49,727 nucleotides of DNA from Ruminococcus sp. (GCA_030533265.1 JAUNJM010000007.1:1-49727); one strand, 5' to 3'; counted from the first letter of the stretch, positions 35,819 through 44,310 are shown. Made by a program: numbers and translations. Notes: generated by a model not told the origin, from the sequence alone.

Positions 35819-37198
35819 TTGATATATACAGATCTGCTATTCTTTTTGTGCCTGCTACCGTTTTCAGTATTATTTTCGTTTTTTGACAGAAGCACAGAGT
35901 ATAAAAACCTGATTTTAGTTATAACTTCCCTGCTCGTTTTCAGCTGGGGAAAACCATTTGGAGTATGCCTGCTTTTTGTTACGGCCTTTGGCGAATGGAT
36001 TATCGGTCGTTGGGCAGAGAAAAGGCGTGAAAATGAACAGTCGGTATCAACACCGCTGCTTGTGGATATTGCAATGAATCTTCTGGTTTTCTTTCTGTTC
36101 ACGGGAAAGTTTCTGTATACAGAAGAGGGATCTTTCGGCTTTGAAAGAATACTTGCACAACAGGGTATAATGTTCTACGTTATACGAGGCTTTGCTTATG
36201 TCTATGACGTTTCAAAGGGCAGGATAAAAGCTGAAAAGAATGTTTTTTGTCTGATTACATATATGTCAGCATATTTCTTTATGCCATGCGGACCTGTTGC
36301 AAGATACGGTGATTTTGAGCCACAGTTAAGAAAGCGTTCTCTTATGATTGACGGTATAACAAAAGGCCTTAACAGCTTTGTTTATGGACTTGGAAAAGCC
36401 GTTATAATCGCTCCTGTGTTGAAAAAAATAGCAGATGCCGGATTTAATTTTGAAGAAATAAACTTTATTGGTTGCTGGGTCGGTGCATTAAGTATGCTCG
36501 GGTTTGCATATTTTCTCTTTACAGGATTTTGCGATATGTCACTCGGCATCGCAAGTATCTATGGCTTTGAGTTGAAGAAAAATTATAGAAAATTTACTGC
36601 AAAGGGCATCTATGATGGAGTTGTAAAGAGTTTTTGTACAAGCGTTACAGACTTTTTCGAGGAAGTCGTTTCAGACTTCGGTAAGAAATATGACTTTTTC
36701 AAGTATCCTCTTATAGTGATAATCTCTGCCCTTTTATCGCTCATGCTTGGTCGCAGTACGTTTTTCCTGATCGTTGGTATCATAATCGGAATTATCATTA
36801 TACTTGAAAAAACAGTGCTTAATGATATTCTTGTAAAGATACCGACTATATTCAGATTCCTGCTGACTTATATTTCAGGATTTATCATTCTGGGAGGAGC
36901 TTGCAGTGGTGGGTTCAGAAGCTTTGTAAAATGGCTTGGAGCTTTGATAGGTATCGGTAACAAGTATACTCTTAGTGTGGCAGTGAAATATGCTGTACTT
37001 AACAACATTTTTGTAGTGATAATAGCAGTGCTTATGCTTATCACACCGTTGAGAAAATTTGTTGCACAGAAAATTAAAGCGTATGCTGAAAAATCAGTCG
37101 ATAATTATGGCAGGCTCAGTATCGTCAGAACTATATTTATAGCATTGCTTTTAATTGCCTGCATAATCGTGATTGTGTCAGCGACTGTTATTATTTAA
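35819..37198 (+). CDS. MBOAT (AlgI-like) family membrane protein lacking all histidines
   Basis: A 459-residue protein with about ten membrane spans. It keeps family signatures: GPVARYGDFEPQL (158-170) corresponds to GPI-R-F-PQ, and FTGFCDMSLGIASIYGF (234-250) to FSGYSDMAIGL-GFGF. The catalytic regions are altered. Where AlgI has FWRRWHISL there is VVKSFCTSVTDFF, and where it has LWHGA there is GGACSGG (359-365). Not a single His occurs in the translation, so normal acyl transfer is unlikely. The start is TTG with AAAGGAG. It is followed 14 bases later by the DHHW-like gene. Confidence 0.7.
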   Translation: MIYTDLLFFLCLLPFSVLFSFFDRSTEYKNLILVITSLLVFSWGKPFGVCLLFVTAFGEWIIGRWAEKRRENEQSVSTPLLVDIAMNLLVFFLFTGKFLYTEEGSFGFERILAQQGIMFYVIRGFAYVYDVSKGRIKAEKNVFCLITYMSAYFFMPCGPVARYGDFEPQLRKRSLMIDGITKGLNSFVYGLGKAVIIAPVLKKIADAGFNFEEINFIGCWVGALSMLGFAYFLFTGFCDMSLGIASIYGFELKKNYRKFTAKGIYDGVVKSFCTSVTDFFEEVVSDFGKKYDFFKYPLIVIISALLSLMLGRSTFFLIVGIIIGIIIILEKTVLNDILVKIPTIFRFLLTYISGFIILGGACSGGFRSFVKWLGALIGIGNKYTLSVAVKYAVLNNIFVVIIAVLMLITPLRKFVAQKIKAYAEKSVDNYGRLSIVRTIFIALLLIACIIVIVSATVII

Positions 37199-37212
37199 TT
37201 TGGAGAATTTTT

Positions 37213-37947
37213 ATGAAAAAAGAACAAGTAACTACAAACGATGAAAATGAAGAATATCCAATGCCTCCTGAGTGTGAGCAGAGTGAACAGGAGCTTGAAA
37301 GAATAAGCCTTGAAGAAAGAAAAACGCACTATGAGGTTATAAATCTGTTTGCAATAGTTATCATAATGCTTGTTGCATCAGCAGTTTTTCTGTTGCTGAC
37401 AGGTGAAAAAAGAGCGATAAAGGTCGAAAATCCACTGACATTGAAAACATTTCTTTCAGGTAAGTATACGGCTAAGCTGGAGGAAAGCTATGTCAAATCG
37501 TTGCCTTATCAGTATGAGTTCAAAAACGGTAATGAAAAGCTGTCGTTTTTCTATGGAATAGGAAATAAGATTAAGAAATATAAGGATTTCAATGAGGGTA
37601 TAGTAATTGTATCAGATGATGACATCGAAAAGAAAAAGGTAAGTATCAGACAGAACAAAGAAAAGGCTCTGGATAATATGGAGAAAGACGAAGAAATCAC
37701 GCCTGAAGAAACCAAAAAGACGAAAAAAACCATAGAAAAGAAAACTGAAACAGGTGCACAGCGTATTGATACAACAACTCGCAGAACCACTACTACCACA
37801 ACAACGACAAAGGAAACAACGACTCTTACTACAACAAACAATGATGCTCCTGATGTGAAGACTACAACGACAATTCCACCTTCGGTAACATATGATTACA
37901 GTGATAGTGAAGATGTTGCACCGGAAGATGACGGAGAGGTAAACTGA
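37213..37947 (+). CDS. Truncated DHHW/AlgX-like membrane-anchored protein with Thr-rich tail
   Basis: A 244-residue single-pass protein: an acidic cytosolic head (1-41), a span at about 42-63, then ENPLTLKTFLSGKYTAKLEE, which resembles the N-terminal portion of DHHW/AlgJ-type proteins that usually follow MBOAT genes. The SGNH hydrolase body, with its GDS and DHHW motifs, is missing. Instead a lysine/glutamate-rich stretch and a threonine-rich run (186-220) lead to an acidic tail. GGAG precedes the ATG. Fourteen bases after the MBOAT gene and one base before the radical SAM gene, it looks co-transcribed with both. Confidence 0.55.
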   Translation: MKKEQVTTNDENEEYPMPPECEQSEQELERISLEERKTHYEVINLFAIVIIMLVASAVFLLLTGEKRAIKVENPLTLKTFLSGKYTAKLEESYVKSLPYQYEFKNGNEKLSFFYGIGNKIKKYKDFNEGIVIVSDDDIEKKKVSIRQNKEKALDNMEKDEEITPEETKKTKKTIEKKTETGAQRIDTTTRRTTTTTTTTKETTTLTTTNNDAPDVKTTTTIPPSVTYDYSDSEDVAPEDDGEVN

Positions 37948-37948
37948 G

Positions 37949-38896
37949 TTGAAACAAAAGGACAATCCGTTTGTACTGTCTGATGACAACAAGCGTTATC
38001 AGACATATAATTACTATCTGAGAAACAGATTTGGTCAAAAAGTGTTTAAAGTGCCACTGAATGTTGATCTTGGCTGTCCGAATCGTGATGGTACAAAGGG
38101 TGTTGGTGGTTGTATATTCTGTTCGGCAAAGCTGAGTGGTGATTTTGCTGGTAATCCTTGTGATGATATTCAATCACAGTTTGCCGAAATCAAGGAAAAA
38201 ATGCACAAAAAATGGATAGAAGGACTTTATATCCCGTATTTTCAGGCAGGCTCAAACACTTATGCTGATGAAAAAACGCTCAGGGAGATGTATTATACTG
38301 CACTCGGCTTTGAGAATGTTGTGGGACTGAGTATTGCAACAAGAGCTGATTGCATAACCGAGGAGATAGCTGACCTTTTGAGTGAAATTGCTGAGAGAAC
38401 TTATCTGACCGTTGAGCTTGGTTTACAGAGTATTCACGATGAAACTGCTGAACTTTGTAACAGGTGTCATACTTATGCTGATTTTGTCAGAGGGTTTGAA
38501 ATGCTTAAAAAGCGTGGGATAAATGTATGCGTTCATATCATAAACGGTCTGCCGTTTGAAACAAAGGATATGATGATAGAAACAGCAAGAGTTGTTGGTG
38601 AGCTGGGTATTCATAGTATAAAGATTCATCTTTTGCATATTCTCAGGGGAACAAGGCTTGCTTTGATGTATGAAAACAACGAATTTAAAGCAATGACGCT
38701 GGAGGACTATGTGGATACAGTGGTTGAACAGCTCAAGGTTTTGCCAAAAGAGGTCATAATTCAGCGTGTTACAGGTGATGGTGCTAAGGATGAACTTATT
38801 GCACCTCTCTGGAGCTTGAAAAAGTTCTGCGTTATGAACGAAATTGATAAAAAAATGGCAAGAGAAAATATTTATCAGGGTATGAATATCGTCTGA
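37949..38896 (+). CDS. TIGR01212-type radical SAM protein (YhcC-like)
   Basis: A 315-residue radical SAM enzyme. The iron-sulfur cysteines are in GCPNRDGTKGVGG and CIFC, a long CX-type spacing typical of the YhcC/TIGR01212 group. Further family marks are YFQAGSNTY, VGLSIATRADC and ELGLQSIHDET. The exact reaction is not known from sequence. The start is TTG with GGAGAGG ten bases upstream, one base after the preceding stop codon, so translation is coupled. Confidence 0.88.
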   Translation: MKQKDNPFVLSDDNKRYQTYNYYLRNRFGQKVFKVPLNVDLGCPNRDGTKGVGGCIFCSAKLSGDFAGNPCDDIQSQFAEIKEKMHKKWIEGLYIPYFQAGSNTYADEKTLREMYYTALGFENVVGLSIATRADCITEEIADLLSEIAERTYLTVELGLQSIHDETAELCNRCHTYADFVRGFEMLKKRGINVCVHIINGLPFETKDMMIETARVVGELGIHSIKIHLLHILRGTRLALMYENNEFKAMTLEDYVDTVVEQLKVLPKEVIIQRVTGDGAKDELIAPLWSLKKFCVMNEIDKKMARENIYQGMNIV

Positions 38897-38913
38897 ATTT
38901 AAGGAGAATGAAT

Positions 38914-39531
38914 ATGGAAAAGAGAATGACTATAACCTATGAGGTTGAGGGAAAGCTTTATCTCAACATTACAAATAAATGCCCTTGCAACTGCACTTTT
39001 TGCATAAGAAACAACGGTGACGGTGCATATGGTTCCGAGCCTTTGTGGCTTGAACATCAACCGACTGCTGAGGAAATAATTGATGATTTGAAAAAGTGTG
39101 ATCTGAGTCGTTATCCTGAGGTGGTTTTCTGTGGATACGGTGAGCCGACCTGTGAAATTGAGATACTCAAGGAGGTTGCAGGATACATCAGATCAGTGTC
39201 GGACATAAAAATAAGAGTCAACACCAATGGTCTTTCAGACCTTATCAACAAGAGAGATACTGCAAGCGAATTTAAGGGTATTGTCGATACAGTGTCAATA
39301 AGCCTTAATGCATCAGAAAGTGAGGCATACAACGCTGTTACACGTCCTTCATTCAAGGACAAGGACTGCTTTGAAGAGATGCTTTCTTTTGCGTCAAGGG
39401 TGAAAAACTATGTTCCGAACACGGTGTTTACAGTGGTTGACATTATTGGTGAACAGGAGATAGAAAAAAGCAGAAAAATCGCTGAAAGTATCGGTATAAA
39501 GCTCAGGGTGAGAGAGTATATACCTGAATAA
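38914..39531 (+). CDS. TatD-linked-type radical SAM protein
   Basis: A 205-residue radical SAM protein with cluster cysteines in CPCNCTFC (C-x3-C-x2-C) and the GYGEPT SAM-binding segment. It resembles the family often encoded beside TatD nuclease genes, but no tatD is in the window. The start is the second ATG (38914), because AAGGAG is seven bases before it and only one base before the ATG at 38908. It follows the YhcC-like gene by 17 bases and ends the operon. The substrate is unknown. Confidence 0.8.
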   Translation: MEKRMTITYEVEGKLYLNITNKCPCNCTFCIRNNGDGAYGSEPLWLEHQPTAEEIIDDLKKCDLSRYPEVVFCGYGEPTCEIEILKEVAGYIRSVSDIKIRVNTNGLSDLINKRDTASEFKGIVDTVSISLNASESEAYNAVTRPSFKDKDCFEEMLSFASRVKNYVPNTVFTVVDIIGEQEIEKSRKIAESIGIKLRVREYIPE

Positions 39532-39533
39532 AT

Positions 39534-39641
39534 AATGTTGATCTGGTAAGAGATAAATCAGAATTTGATGACAAGGGTATGCGAACATACGTAAAAAGAG
39601 AGGAAAGTGCACGAGAGTTAACATATTGCATCGAACTCTAA
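39534..39641 (+). other. Possible short coding remnant after the radical SAM gene
   Basis: A 35-codon stretch containing VRDKSEFDDKGMRTYVKREE reads like protein but has no in-frame start. It begins two bases after the preceding stop codon, out of frame with it. It could be a frameshifted tail of the upstream gene or chance. Nothing else is seen in 39532-39679. Confidence 0.2.
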
Positions 39642-39679
39642 TTGATGTCTTTCAGTTTATCAAACAAAATGAAACAAGA

Positions 39680-39720
39680 AATCCCAAAGAGAATATATTC
39701 TCTTTGGGATTAACTTTTTT
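39680..39720. terminator. Bidirectional terminator between convergent genes
   Basis: AATCCCAAAGAGAATA pairs perfectly with TATTCTCTTTGGGATT, followed by AACTTTTTT. It separates the radical SAM gene (plus) from the HAD gene (minus). The minus-strand tail is less T-rich. Confidence 0.88.
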
Positions 39721-39759
39721 ATCACTATTTCCCTTTGAAAGTGCAGGGATTTTGTGTGT

Positions 39760-40410
39760 TCAGACTTTGAGAGTACTATAATCTGAAAAGAAGAAGTCAG
39801 CCATTTGTTTCATCTGTTCCCAGTCGGCTATGTAGTGAGGGTCAAGACAGGCAACAGCAGTGAAACCTCCTGCCTTTGCACCTTGAAGGCCCTCAATAAT
39901 ATCCTCAAAAACAGCACATTCAAGTGGTTTTAAACCGAGTCCCTTGCAGGCATACTCGTAAACATCGGGAAAACCTTTGTCTCGTTTGACATCATTTGTT
40001 GATGCGAAAAAGTCAAACAGATCATAAACTCCGTTGTTTCTGAGTACAGCTTCATACAGTTCTTTTGATGATGCCGTTGCAAGAGCGATTTTGACATCTT
40101 TAGCTCTTAGCTGTGAGAGGAAATTATATGCACCGCCTTTGAGAAAAATGTTGTGAGCATATTCCTCAAAGGACATGTCATACCATTCTTTTGCTATCTC
40201 CTCAACCGTTTCTTTCAGGTCAAAACGTGTTATGGTATACTCTGCAGCAGTGGTGAAATTCATAGTAGACACTGCTTTGAAGTAGTCATCAGGTACGGCA
40301 AATCCACGCTTTGCAAGAAATTTTCTGTCAATGTCAGACCAGACGTGAGATGAATCTATAAGCGTTCCGTCAAGATCAAATATTATGCCCTTGAATTTTG
40401 AAAATTCCAT
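39760..40410 (-). CDS. HAD-family phosphatase
   Basis: A 216-residue haloacid-dehalogenase superfamily phosphatase, beta-phosphoglucomutase-like in layout. Motif I is FDLDGTLID with nucleophile Asp12 and Asp14, motif II is ATASSKEL and motif III/IV is around KGFPDVYEYAC and VFEDIIEGLQGAKAGG. The cap lies at about 20-85. The substrate is probably a small sugar phosphate, a guess from the subfamily. The open frame runs 35 codons upstream, but AAGGAGAA precedes the ATG at 40410. YitT ends 16 bases upstream, so the two are one operon. Confidence 0.88.
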   Translation of the reverse strand: MEFSKFKGIIFDLDGTLIDSSHVWSDIDRKFLAKRGFAVPDDYFKAVSTMNFTTAAEYTITRFDLKETVEEIAKEWYDMSFEEYAHNIFLKGGAYNFLSQLRAKDVKIALATASSKELYEAVLRNNGVYDLFDFFASTNDVKRDKGFPDVYEYACKGLGLKPLECAVFEDIIEGLQGAKAGGFTAVACLDPHYIADWEQMKQMADFFFSDYSTLKV

Positions 40411-40426
40411 TGTATTCTCCTTTATA

Positions 40427-41296
40427 TTAAAAATCCGAATTATTAGTCTTAAAGCCTTTTCCGAACACTTCTCCTGCACTTGTAATAAGCATAAAGGCTT
40501 GATTGTCAATTTCAAGTACAGCTTTTTGCACAGATGGTAAACGCTGTTTTTTCATAGCGCACAGAAGAATATCTTTATCCTTTTGGCTGTATCCTGCAAC
40601 ACCTTTGAGGACGGTACATCCTACACCTACTTTTTTAAGAAGCCGGTCTAATATCTCGGAGCTTTTCTCGCTGATGACAAAAACCATTCTTGCTGAGTCC
40701 GAGCCGTAAAGCACGATATCAAAAAATTTCGAAAAAACGGCAAGTGCAATGAACGAATAGAGCATATTGTCTGAATTTTTGAAAACGATACCTGAAAGTA
40801 TGGCAATTATACTATCAATAATGATAATTATAACACTGATTCTGAGATGAGGTTTTTTAAGCTTAATAAGTTTTGTTACTATCTCAGTTCCTCCACATGA
40901 TGAGCCTGCTCGGAACACTGTTCCACAACCGATGCCCATAAGTGCTCCTCCGGCAATTGAAGCAAGCAGAGAGTTTTGTGTAAAAGCAGGAAAATAGGTG
41001 CAGATATCTGCGGTCAGACTGAAAGCAATTATTGCAAAAAATGTCGTAAACAAAAACCTCCAACCCCATTTTTTTATTGCAATTATCAGCAACGGAAGAT
41101 TTATAAGCATTGTGAGTGTTCCGACTCCAATGGGGATAAAAGCGTCAATTATGATAGAAAGTCCTCCTACTCCACCAGGTGCAAGATGATTAGGAGCCAA
41201 GAATAATCCGAGAGAAATTCCGTATATTACTGCACCAATACATATCATTAAAAATCTTATCTGAGGTGAGCCTTTGAATAATCTATCCGGAATCAT
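40427..41296 (-). CDS. YitT family membrane protein with DUF2179 domain
   Basis: A 289-residue protein with about five to six spans (roughly 16-36, 55-75, 80-100, 110-130, 150-180) and a soluble C-terminal DUF2179 domain (about 205-280, RMVFVISEKSSEI, KGVAGYSQKDKDIL). The APNHLAPGGVGG and SSCGGTEIV motifs are typical of YitT proteins, uncharacterised putative transporters. AAGGAGGA precedes the ATG. The HAD phosphatase follows in the same operon. Confidence 0.9.
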   Translation of the reverse strand: MIPDRLFKGSPQIRFLMICIGAVIYGISLGLFLAPNHLAPGGVGGLSIIIDAFIPIGVGTLTMLINLPLLIIAIKKWGWRFLFTTFFAIIAFSLTADICTYFPAFTQNSLLASIAGGALMGIGCGTVFRAGSSCGGTEIVTKLIKLKKPHLRISVIIIIIDSIIAILSGIVFKNSDNMLYSFIALAVFSKFFDIVLYGSDSARMVFVISEKSSEILDRLLKKVGVGCTVLKGVAGYSQKDKDILLCAMKKQRLPSVQKAVLEIDNQAFMLITSAGEVFGKGFKTNNSDF

Positions 41297-41396
41297 AGAA
41301 TTTCCTCCTTGAATTAAAGAATGTCAACGATTATTCTTTGTAATAATAATGATATTATACGGTGAAAGGATAGAAAAGTCATGCATTATCAGAATT

Positions 41397-41425
41397 ATAT
41401 TATCACATGAGTCCGAGATTGTCAA
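41397..41425 (-). promoter_or_regulatory. Promoter for yitT
   Basis: A perfect TTGACA on the minus strand (41425-41420), a 17-base spacer and TAATAT (41402-41397). The AT-rich leader between it and the gene contains the imperfect palindrome TAATAATGATATTATA (41344-41359). Confidence 0.6.
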
Positions 41426-41447
41426 CGCAACAGCGTGGTTTGAAGTC

Positions 41448-41476
41448 TTGACAAACTAAATGAATTGTGATAAACT
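41448..41476 (+). promoter_or_regulatory. Promoter for rubrerythrin
   Basis: A perfect TTGACA (41448-41453), 17 bases, TAAACT (41471-41476), about 72 bases before the start codon. It is arranged divergently from the yitT promoter. Confidence 0.65.
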
Positions 41477-41547
41477 GAAATTGTAAAGTTTCAACTTGAT
41501 TTTATGCTTGTGAAACTGAATTAAATTATATTAAGGAGGAATTTATT

Positions 41548-42096
41548 ATGTCAAAATTTGTATGTTCAATTTGTGGTTATATTTATGAAGGTGAAGCTGC
41601 TCCGGAAGCTTGTCCGCAGTGTAAAGCTCCTGCTTCAAAGTTTACAAAAATGGCAGAAGAAGCTGAAATTGTCTGGGCTGACGAGCATAGAGTAGGTATC
41701 GCTCAGGGTCTTGATGAAGAAGTAGTTGCAGGTCTTAAAGAAAACTTCAATGGAGAATGCACGGAAGTTGGTATGTATCTTGCAATGGCAAGAGTTGCTT
41801 ACAGAGAAGGCTATCCTGAGGTAGGTCTTTATTATGAAAAGGCTGCTTGGGAAGAAGCTGAACATGCTGCTAAGTTTGCAGAGCTTCTCGGTGAAGTAGT
41901 TACACCAAGCACAAAGAAGAACCTTGAACTGAGATATATGGCTGAAAACGGTGCTTGCGAAGGTAAGCTTATGCTTGCTAAGAGAGCTAAGGAGCTTGGC
42001 TATGATGCTGTTCACGATACAGTTCACGAAATGGCTAAGGATGAGGCAAGACACGGCTGTGGATTTAAGGGACTCTACGACAGATATTTCAAGTAA
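41548..42096 (+). CDS. Reverse rubrerythrin (N-terminal rubredoxin domain)
   Basis: A 182-residue non-haem iron peroxidase or oxidoreductase that protects anaerobes from oxygen and peroxide. The rubredoxin-like iron site is N-terminal: C6-x2-C9 and C22-x2-C25 (CSICG, CPQCK). The four-helix di-iron domain follows, with EEAEH and DEARH carrying the E-x2-H pairs. Ordinary rubrerythrins have the rubredoxin part last; this order is the reverse-rubrerythrin type of clostridia. AAGGAGGA and its own promoter suggest strong expression. It has two terminators downstream. Confidence 0.92.
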   Translation: MSKFVCSICGYIYEGEAAPEACPQCKAPASKFTKMAEEAEIVWADEHRVGIAQGLDEEVVAGLKENFNGECTEVGMYLAMARVAYREGYPEVGLYYEKAAWEEAEHAAKFAELLGEVVTPSTKKNLELRYMAENGACEGKLMLAKRAKELGYDAVHDTVHEMAKDEARHGCGFKGLYDRYFK

Positions 42097-42126
42097 GCGA
42101 AAAAACGCATAAAATAAGGGTTTTTG

Positions 42127-42158
42127 GGACATTCACTGCTTTGGTGGGTGTCCTTTAC
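42127..42158 (+). terminator. Terminator of rubrerythrin
   Basis: GGACATTCAC pairs with GTGGGTGTCC (with G-T pairs) around a short loop, followed by TTTACTTTTG. Confidence 0.65.
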
Positions 42159-42162
42159 TTTT

Positions 42163-42250
42163 GTGTGTAAATCTGTGATAGTGTGTATTTTACACACTCC
42201 AAAACCACCGAAAAACTTTATTTTTAGTGGGTGTGTATTGTGGTGTGTAA
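42163..42250. repeat. Cluster of GTGTGTA repeats with a perfect inverted repeat
   Basis: GTGTGTAAAT occurs twice (42163, 42243) and GTGTGTATT twice (42181, 42231). AGTGTGTATTTTACACACT (42180-42198) is a perfect inverted repeat. It could be a protein-binding site; I see no coding in it. Confidence 0.4.
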
Positions 42251-42260
42251 ATACCGCCAA

Positions 42261-42308
42261 AATAAAAAAGATATGAGAGAATTTCCCTCATATCATTTTC
42301 TTTTTTTT
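42261..42308. terminator. Second terminator before the pyruvyltransferase-like gene
   Basis: GATATGAG pairs with CTCATATC, extended through GAATTTCCC, then TTTTCTTTTTTTT. A-rich sequence on the left makes it potentially bidirectional. Confidence 0.8.
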
Positions 42309-42328
42309 GTAACATTTCCTAAACAGGA

Positions 42329-42357
42329 TTGAAGAATCATCCTTTTTGTGATATGAT
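42329..42357 (+). promoter_or_regulatory. Promoter for the pyruvyltransferase-GDPD gene
   Basis: TTGAAG (42329-42334), 17 bases, TATGAT (42352-42357), 38 bases before the chosen start. Confidence 0.65.
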
Positions 42358-42394
42358 TATACAAAGAAAACTGTAGAAACGGTTGGTGACATTC

Positions 42395-44263
42395 ATGGCT
42401 GAACAAATTTCACGAAAAACAAAGATACTGCTTGTACAGATTGCAAACCGTAACTACGGAGATACTGCAATTTCAGACAATGCAAGATTTCTTATAAAAA
42501 AAGCAATTGGAAAAAAGAAATCGGATAACTATGACATACTCGATTATAACATTCTTTCAAAGGACATAGGACAAATAAAGTATGTTGATGCAGTAGTTTT
42601 TGCAGGCGGTGGAATATTAAAATTCCAGAATGAGGAATTTGACAGATATATAATTGATATTCTTGGAGAAGCACAGAAATATGGAGTACCAACTTTTTTC
42701 AATGCAGTTGGTGTTGAGGGTTTCGATGCAGAAAATGAAAGATGCGTTGCTCTCAGGACAGCTCTTAATTATGACTGCGTTAAGGGCATAAGTGTTCGTG
42801 ACGATTTTGAAACGATGAAAAACTGCTATATCGAAAATAAGAATATCCGTGTCAGATCGGTTGTCGATTCAGCAGTCTGGTCTGATAAGGTGTATGGCAG
42901 TGAGCGTGAAAATGAGTCGGAATATATCGGACTGGGAGTTGCAAGAGATAAGATTTTTTCAGATTATGGTATTGAGAATATTGACCGTGATTTTTTACTT
43001 GATTTCTGGAAAGAGGTTGCGCTGAGGCTTGAGGAGATGGGGTATAAGTGGAAGATATTCACCAACGGATTCAACTCTGATGAGATTTTTGCTGAGGAGG
43101 TCTTGCGATATATCGGACACGGAGAGAAAGTCCCTCAGCCTGCAAATGTCGGAGAACTTGTAGGTACAATAAAAAGCTTCAAGGGTATGATAGCTTGTCG
43201 TATGCACGCAAATATCATCGCTTATAGCTTTGGCATACCGAGTATTGGTCTTGTATGGAATGACAAGCTTAAGTTCTGGGGTAAAAAAATTGGTTGCCCT
43301 GAAAGATACATAACTTCTGATGCACTTACAGCTGATAATGTAGTTGCATCACTTACAAGAGCACTTGCGAAGGGCTGTTCAAAAGCACGGACAAATCTTA
43401 TCAAGTATAAAACATATCATGAGCTGAAAGTTTTTATAAAAAAAATCAAGCCTTTCGGAACAATGAAACTATGTAAGGTGGATTTTGTGAAACGTATGGC
43501 GGCAACGGCTCTTGGAGGCATTGATTTTAAATATAACAATACCAACACGCTTGAGGCTTTTGAAAGCTCTGTCAAGGCTGGTTATAAGTTTTTTGAAACG
43601 GATGTCAGATTTTCAAAGGACGAAAAAATTGTATGTGTAAACGGCTGGTCCAAGGACACCTTTAAGAAATTTGGGCTTGAACATACAGAGGAATCTAAGC
43701 AGGGAATGAATATTGATGATTTCCTGGCGCTGAAATATTACGGATTTTTCAAAACGGTAACGTTTGACGAGCTTGTGAAAGCAACAGTTCCGATTTTCAA
43801 GAACAGGTCGTATAAGATGGTTCTTGATATTGGTCTGCCAAAAAAAGAGGTGTTGAGTGATATGCTTGATAAGATAATCGCAACACTCAAGGCAAATGAG
43901 GTCAATCCTGACAATTTTATTTTCAGGCTACAGAGAAAAAATGATGTCAAGGTTTATAAGAGCAAGAAATATGCATCAAGTATAGCATACTTTGTTGCAA
44001 ATCCGAAAGATCCTGAGGTCACACTTGCTGAGCATTATGAAAGCATAATATCATACTGTAAGGCACAGAAAATAAGCATGATAACTATGGTGACGGCAAC
44101 ATATAACGAGGAGCTTCTGACGATGCTTAAAGATGCGAAAATAAAACCGATGATAATGACCTATACAAAAACGGAGGATATTATAAACGCTGTTGATAAC
44201 GGTGTTGAAATTGTCGGAAGTCACTATTACGGACCAGAATATCTTAACAGACTTACGCACTAA
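42395..44263 (+). CDS. Polysaccharide pyruvyl transferase-like protein fused to a degenerate GDPD domain
   Basis: A protein of about 622 residues. The N-terminal domain (about 8-330) matches the polysaccharide pyruvyl transferase family that modifies cell-surface sugars: YGDTAISDN, VFAGGGILKF and CRMHANI, with R269-x-H271. The C-terminal domain (about 365-620) resembles glycerophosphodiester phosphodiesterase. It keeps NTLEAFESSVKAGYKFFETDV, but the usual HRG is ALGG and the second His (HD) is NGW, so phosphodiesterase activity is doubtful. GGTGA lies six bases before the ATG at 42395. The frame is open from a TTG four codons earlier. Confidence 0.75.
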   Translation: MAEQISRKTKILLVQIANRNYGDTAISDNARFLIKKAIGKKKSDNYDILDYNILSKDIGQIKYVDAVVFAGGGILKFQNEEFDRYIIDILGEAQKYGVPTFFNAVGVEGFDAENERCVALRTALNYDCVKGISVRDDFETMKNCYIENKNIRVRSVVDSAVWSDKVYGSERENESEYIGLGVARDKIFSDYGIENIDRDFLLDFWKEVALRLEEMGYKWKIFTNGFNSDEIFAEEVLRYIGHGEKVPQPANVGELVGTIKSFKGMIACRMHANIIAYSFGIPSIGLVWNDKLKFWGKKIGCPERYITSDALTADNVVASLTRALAKGCSKARTNLIKYKTYHELKVFIKKIKPFGTMKLCKVDFVKRMAATALGGIDFKYNNTNTLEAFESSVKAGYKFFETDVRFSKDEKIVCVNGWSKDTFKKFGLEHTEESKQGMNIDDFLALKYYGFFKTVTFDELVKATVPIFKNRSYKMVLDIGLPKKEVLSDMLDKIIATLKANEVNPDNFIFRLQRKNDVKVYKSKKYASSIAYFVANPKDPEVTLAEHYESIISYCKAQKISMITMVTATYNEELLTMLKDAKIKPMIMTYTKTEDIINAVDNGVEIVGSHYYGPEYLNRLTH

Positions 44264-44269
44264 AGATTG

Positions 44270-44310
44270 CCTGCTGTTGAGTTTGTCACTTGACAGCAGG
44301 TTTGTTTTAT
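44270..44310 (+). terminator. Terminator of the pyruvyltransferase-GDPD gene
   Basis: CCTGCTGT pairs with ACAGCAGG, followed by TTTGTTTTAT. The loop is about 15 bases. Confidence 0.75.

Noticed and set aside
37785..37875. Simple ACA/ACT repeat taken as a DNA repeat
   Set aside because: It is the coding sequence of the Thr-rich linker in the DHHW-like protein; codons vary, so selection is on the protein.
41344..41359. PerR or Fur box controlling rubrerythrin
   Set aside because: The AT palindrome matches poorly and lies in the yitT leader about 190 bases from the rubrerythrin start.
41635..42132. A 165-codon minus-strand open frame across rubrerythrin
   Set aside because: It is antisense to a clear di-iron protein, and its translation shows no family pattern.
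42163..42250. CRISPR-like repeat
   Set aside because: Repeat units are 7-10 bases with irregular spacing and no cas genes nearby.
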